Source: Lantana camara
Lineage: Eukaryota; Streptophyta; Magnoliopsida; Lamiales; Verbenaceae
Direction of reading: 5' to 3'
NCBI GenBank assembly: GCA_037501455.1
Contig: CM074860.1
Location: 40,620,501 to 40,684,500 of the forward strand
Length of the DNA: 64,000 bases
Shown here piece by piece: positions 60,425-64,000 of the stretch. The stretch's first letter is position 1, and each line of letters starts with the position of its first letter. The notes under the pieces are model-generated. The model saw only the letters and a program-made list of their open reading frames with translations. It had not been told where the DNA came from and searched no databases. The translations under genes and the position numbers were made by a program.

Positions 60425-60634
60425 GGTAATGGGAGTTACCAAAATCCAGGCCAAAAGTGTTAATGGGGCTTAACAGAGGCAGTAGCTTTCTCCAGCGTGG
60501 GTAACAGGAGTTAACGTTTTGTAGGCAAAAAAAGGGTAATAGGCGTTAACGAGGTCAGGCGTTTAAATTTTAGGAAAGAGGGAAGGTAACGGGCGTTACC
60601 TTCCTTAGTACAAAAATGGTTAACGGGTATTAAC
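60425..60634. repeat. Cluster of six palindromes, GGTAAC-GGGC-GTTACC type
   Basis: Units lie at 60425-60440, 60458-60475, 60499-60515, 60535-60550, 60581-60604 and 60619-60634. The fifth has perfect 10-bp arms (GGAAGGTAAC gggc GTTACCTTCC). The others have zero to two mismatches. Confidence 0.88.
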
Positions 60635-61420
60635 AAGCCCAGACGAGGTTCCCTTGTTTTCTCTTCTTCTTCCTCACGTCAAGAACACACAAACACACAC
60701 ACCCCTGTTCGAGCTCCAGCAACAACAACCAACATCCAACCATGAAAATTAACATGAAATCATCACAATAACTTAGGAAAAACATGTATTTCAATCTCCC
60801 ACATAAGAATTCCTTCAAATCCATTAGAAACATTCATTCTCTCTTCATGTCTCATACAAGGAGTTTGGCACATCAAACTTCAACCAACTCAAACCTAATT
60901 CATGCTTATAAGAAGTGTAAGGAAGTCCAAGAAGCAACCAACCAATAAAACTTGACATAATTCATCAAGAGCCATGTACCAAGAATCAGACCCCAATTCA
61001 TGCTATCCACCCTGTAGCGCCCGAAACGGTGGGCCACCACATCCCCCGCACTTAAACCCGAACCCACATATGAAATGGATTTCCATACATGAGCCCAAGT
61101 TTAAGCGAACGGGAACCTACACTCACACACTAGGCTAAGTGGGGCTAAAACTCGAACAGAGCGTGCAAAACAAACAGATAAGAATGCGGAGGCAACAACA
61201 TAAGGATCGAAAAAGAGCTCTATACTAACATATACAACGGCCTGATGGCCCAAAATAGGCCAAGTATATACATCAAAAGTTCATAATTCTCCATAAGACA
61301 TAATTAGAATTCAAATACAATTCATAAAAGTGATCAAAATGCAGCAGGTAAATATGCCGACTCGACCTAAACCCGAAAGTACGACATGACCGACGCACTT
61401 CCCCGCCTAGCTCGAGAAAC

Positions 61421-62224
61421 CTGCAACTAAAGTGTTAAACGGAAGGGGTCAGTCAAAACTCGACTGAGTGAGGGGGGCTAACGCACACCCACACCATAAA
61501 TACGTATAGAGCATAGCATATAATCAAAAGGGGTCGATCATGAACCGAGTTGGGGTTTTTCATACCAAATCATTTTTAAAACATACATATAATACCAAGG
61601 AAATCCTAACTCGTTTCACAACCACCAAAGCATAAAAGAAACATAAACGTCCGGCGAGTACGGACCTCCTCAACTCCTCATAAAAATCATAAATACATAA
61701 GAATTCATAAATTCATAACTCCTAGACGCCTTGGTGATCGGGAATCAAACCTTCTCTACCCATATGGATTCTATATACATACGGGGTAGCTAACCCACGA
61801 TATGCCTTCCCCGGTTATTCACCGAGGGCTCAAGGTAATAGCGCCTTCTCAACCTCCAAGAGTCGCACGCCACCACCTCAAATGGGATGTGCACAGGCTT
61901 AACCCGACAACCCTTGCCGTACCGGGGGTCCTTACCCACAATCCCTGGCCCCGGATTCATAAGAAACATGCCAATAACCCATCTTTCAGGGCAAACTCGC
62001 TGAATCATAAAGGAAACGTACAAAGGATTCAAAATCATAAGCTCATATATGCCCATACTTATACCGTTTTCATAAATTCGAAAAAGGGGATTCATAAAAT
62101 CATAAACGTATCATAAGCATTCGTATTTAACCATATAATACATATATAGCCACATGCGGGATAGGAAATCAATAACATAAAGGCCATAGGTCACTTATCT
62201 AAAAGAAAAGATCCTAACCCTCAC
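61421..62224 (-). other. Predicted LTR intron (LTR at 61013)
   Basis: The minus-strand donor is CAAG|GTGAGG (from 62224) and the acceptor is ACACTTTAGTTGCAG|GTT (to 61421). A TTGACTGACCCC branch-like motif precedes it. Confidence 0.52.
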
Positions 62225-62596
62225 CTTGAAGTGGAAACGGAGTGAAAATCGGACAAAAGAAGCAACCGGACCTAAACCTCGGGCTCTTTAACTTCCTGAA
62301 GAGGCTCTGAAACAAAAGAACACAAGACCCGAGACTTAGACTCAAATATGTACCACTTAGACGCTCGGAAATGCATATGTATGAAATGAATGCATATGAA
62401 ATGTAAAAATGAATCATTTAGGTCATTTAAATTCAAACCACGTACGAACCGTATCAAATAAATTCATAAACGAAATTCATAAAATATAACAAATAATTTA
62501 AATCATAAAAAATCACATTTCATACATAAGAATTCATAGAGCCATATTTAATTTAAAACCTCAAATTAAATCATTTAAATTCATTTAATTAAACAT

Positions 62597-62772
62597 ATAA
62601 TATAATATATATATATATATTCATACATATATATATATATCATATATTACATATATTCATATAACATATAACATAGTATATATATTTACAGATATAAATC
62701 ATATATTACGTTTATACGTATAACATATAATATAGGTTAGATAAAATATTATATACATACATATATATACAC
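62597..62772. repeat. TA-rich microsatellite
   Basis: Runs of TA and CATATA repeats lie within the LTR, interrupted by short unique stretches. Confidence 0.85.
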
Positions 62773-64000
62773 GTAATAGCAGCTAAAAGAACCAATTAAT
62801 GTTAAAGCCCATGCACAAATCAATTAGCAAACCATGCATCATGCAAAAATCCAACTATTAAGGTCACGTACAGCATGCAACAACCAGTTATTATGATTCA
62901 TGCAAAGCTGGGAAACAATTTAAAACACTTCGGTTGCAGAGTCACCCCCCCGCCCAGGGGAGACAGTTCAGACGCAGAAAAGAGGTAATTTCAGCCCTGT
63001 TATGCCCTGCTTCTCATACCAGATCTCAACCACAACAACAAGGCATGAAAAGGCAGCAAATATGGCAGCATATCAGCACAAAAACATCATCATACCAGCT
63101 GAAAACGAACAGCAACAGTTGAGGAAAGGAAATGGCACCAACTCATGCTTATAACTCAACAAAAACTCAAGTATATTAAAGGTATCTCACCCAAAGCACA
63201 ACTACCACCCAAGTCAGCTATAATCAACAATAAATGAAGCACAAATGATCGATAATCCAGCTCCAATTCAAGCAAAACACCAAGGAATGAGATGGAATTC
63301 AAAAATGGCAATAAAACCTAACTATTCATGTCTTGAATCAAAACTATATCAAACACGGATGAAAATCAGAATTTCTTAGATTAAAATGACCACTTAATCA
63401 TGTACATATCAAATACAAGCTTACCCTTTGAAGAAGATGGAAGAAAATGGAGATTGGAGCTCAAAATCTCCCTTGGGTGAACAGTTACGGGTTTGGGACA
63501 GCTGCTGCTCAAAAACTGATTTTTCCCTCTTTTCTCTTGTGTATGGAACGATATTAAGGCAGAAAAAAGTGATAAAGGACTGAGTTGGTGAGAAGTGGGT
63601 CTAGGTTTGAGGGCAATTGGCCAAGAATTGAGGGACTTATGTGCAAAATGGTGAAAGGTGGTCATATGAGCGCGACACACAGTTACGGGCTGACTTCGGG
63701 GTATCAAATGAGGTCGAAAATTTACAAGGCCTGATCCATTGCACTCGAATTGTCAAAACGAGTTCAGCGGAGGTGACGGAATTCGAATCCGAATTCCTGA
63801 GCTCAAGTTACACTACCCGGAACCCAAGGTGCGCTAAGTACATGTTAGCCTCCTTTAGGTTACCCAAAAAAAAAAAACAAGTCCCGAAAACCCAACAAAT
63901 AACCTGAAAACACATAACGAGCACGTATTCAAGTACACGACTCATAAAACTCCAACATATTAAATCGGCATGAAATTTCGATCTCAATTCGAATACAAAC

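Larger units (their letters stand above)
58862..61012 (-). mobile_element. Giant LTR (left part), interrupted at 61013
   Basis: It begins TGTAACGCCCGAGC with no PBS on its left, so it is a solo LTR or the 3' LTR of a minus-strand element running right. It has a perfect 9-bp inverted pair (58978-58986 with 59215-59223), a predicted intron and six GGTAAC-type palindromes. Another LTR starts at 61013, and the rest of this one lies beyond the window. Confidence 0.78.
61013..64000 (-). mobile_element. Giant LTR nested in the preceding one, incomplete at window end
   Basis: It begins TGTAGCGCCCG, like the other LTR 3' ends on the minus strand. The region 63700-63850 resembles 5750-5880 of the solo LTR (shared GACGGAATTCGAATCCGAAT), which places the right end a few hundred bases beyond the window. 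A predicted intron is present. No coding frame is convincing. Confidence 0.75.

Overview
This window looks like a repeat-only stretch of a flowering-plant chromosome. I find no host gene that I can support. The coding remnants are Ty3/gypsy retrotransposon gag and pol, and the primer-binding sites match the plant initiator-Met tRNA (TGGTATCAGAGC). Most elements are Tekay/Del-like chromoviruses with very large LTRs of about 2.6-4.0 kb. The species cannot be named from the sequence.

Layout. (1) 1-2180 (+): protease, RT and RNase H of an outer Ty3/gypsy element. It resumes at 56407-57365 with the integrase and a probable 3' LTR, so about 54 kb of other retroelements now lie inside it. (2) 2181-42077 (-): a head-to-tail array of one Tekay-like family in which neighbouring copies share LTRs. 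It has a truncated copy 1, then LTR1, copy 2, LTR2, copy 3, LTR3, copy 4, LTR4, copy 5 and a truncated LTR5, with a period of about 7.8 kb. Copy 1 is split by a 4.0 kb solo LTR of another family (2348-6371) with a 5-bp target duplication. (3) 42078-52210 (+): element A, with a 3.9 kb LTR, gag only and no pol. Its gag is split by a 2.6 kb solo LTR (46524-49156), and its 3' LTR is truncated. (4) 52211-56406 (+): relic B, an internal 3' end plus PPT, a complete 4.0 kb LTR and the start of a PBS. (5) 57134-58861: the outer element's probable 3' LTR and an unassigned LTR-like stretch. (6) 58862-64000 (-): two further giant LTRs, the second inserted in the first. Both run to or past the window edge.

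Every gag-pol copy is broken. The four complete pol copies of the array share one TGA stop in RT. Four of five gag copies share one TAG stop. Three of four integrases share a Glu-to-Lys change at the catalytic glutamate. These shared lesions suggest the array grew by DNA-level duplication, or from an already dead founder.

The most interesting signals are in the giant LTRs, which seem to share an architecture across seven otherwise diverged families. Each has a predicted intron with an AG|GTGAG donor and an AG|GT acceptor, 0.73-1.05 kb long. Most have a 9-bp inverted pair (GCTAGGCGG / CCGCCTAGC) enclosing a 230-340 nt loop, just after the acceptor and before the PBS. Four families carry, 0.3-0.6 kb upstream of the donor, a cluster of 4-6 short palindromes. 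These palindromes have family-specific arms around a common GC core (AC-GGGC-GT type). Element A carries instead about ten covarying hairpins in its internal region.
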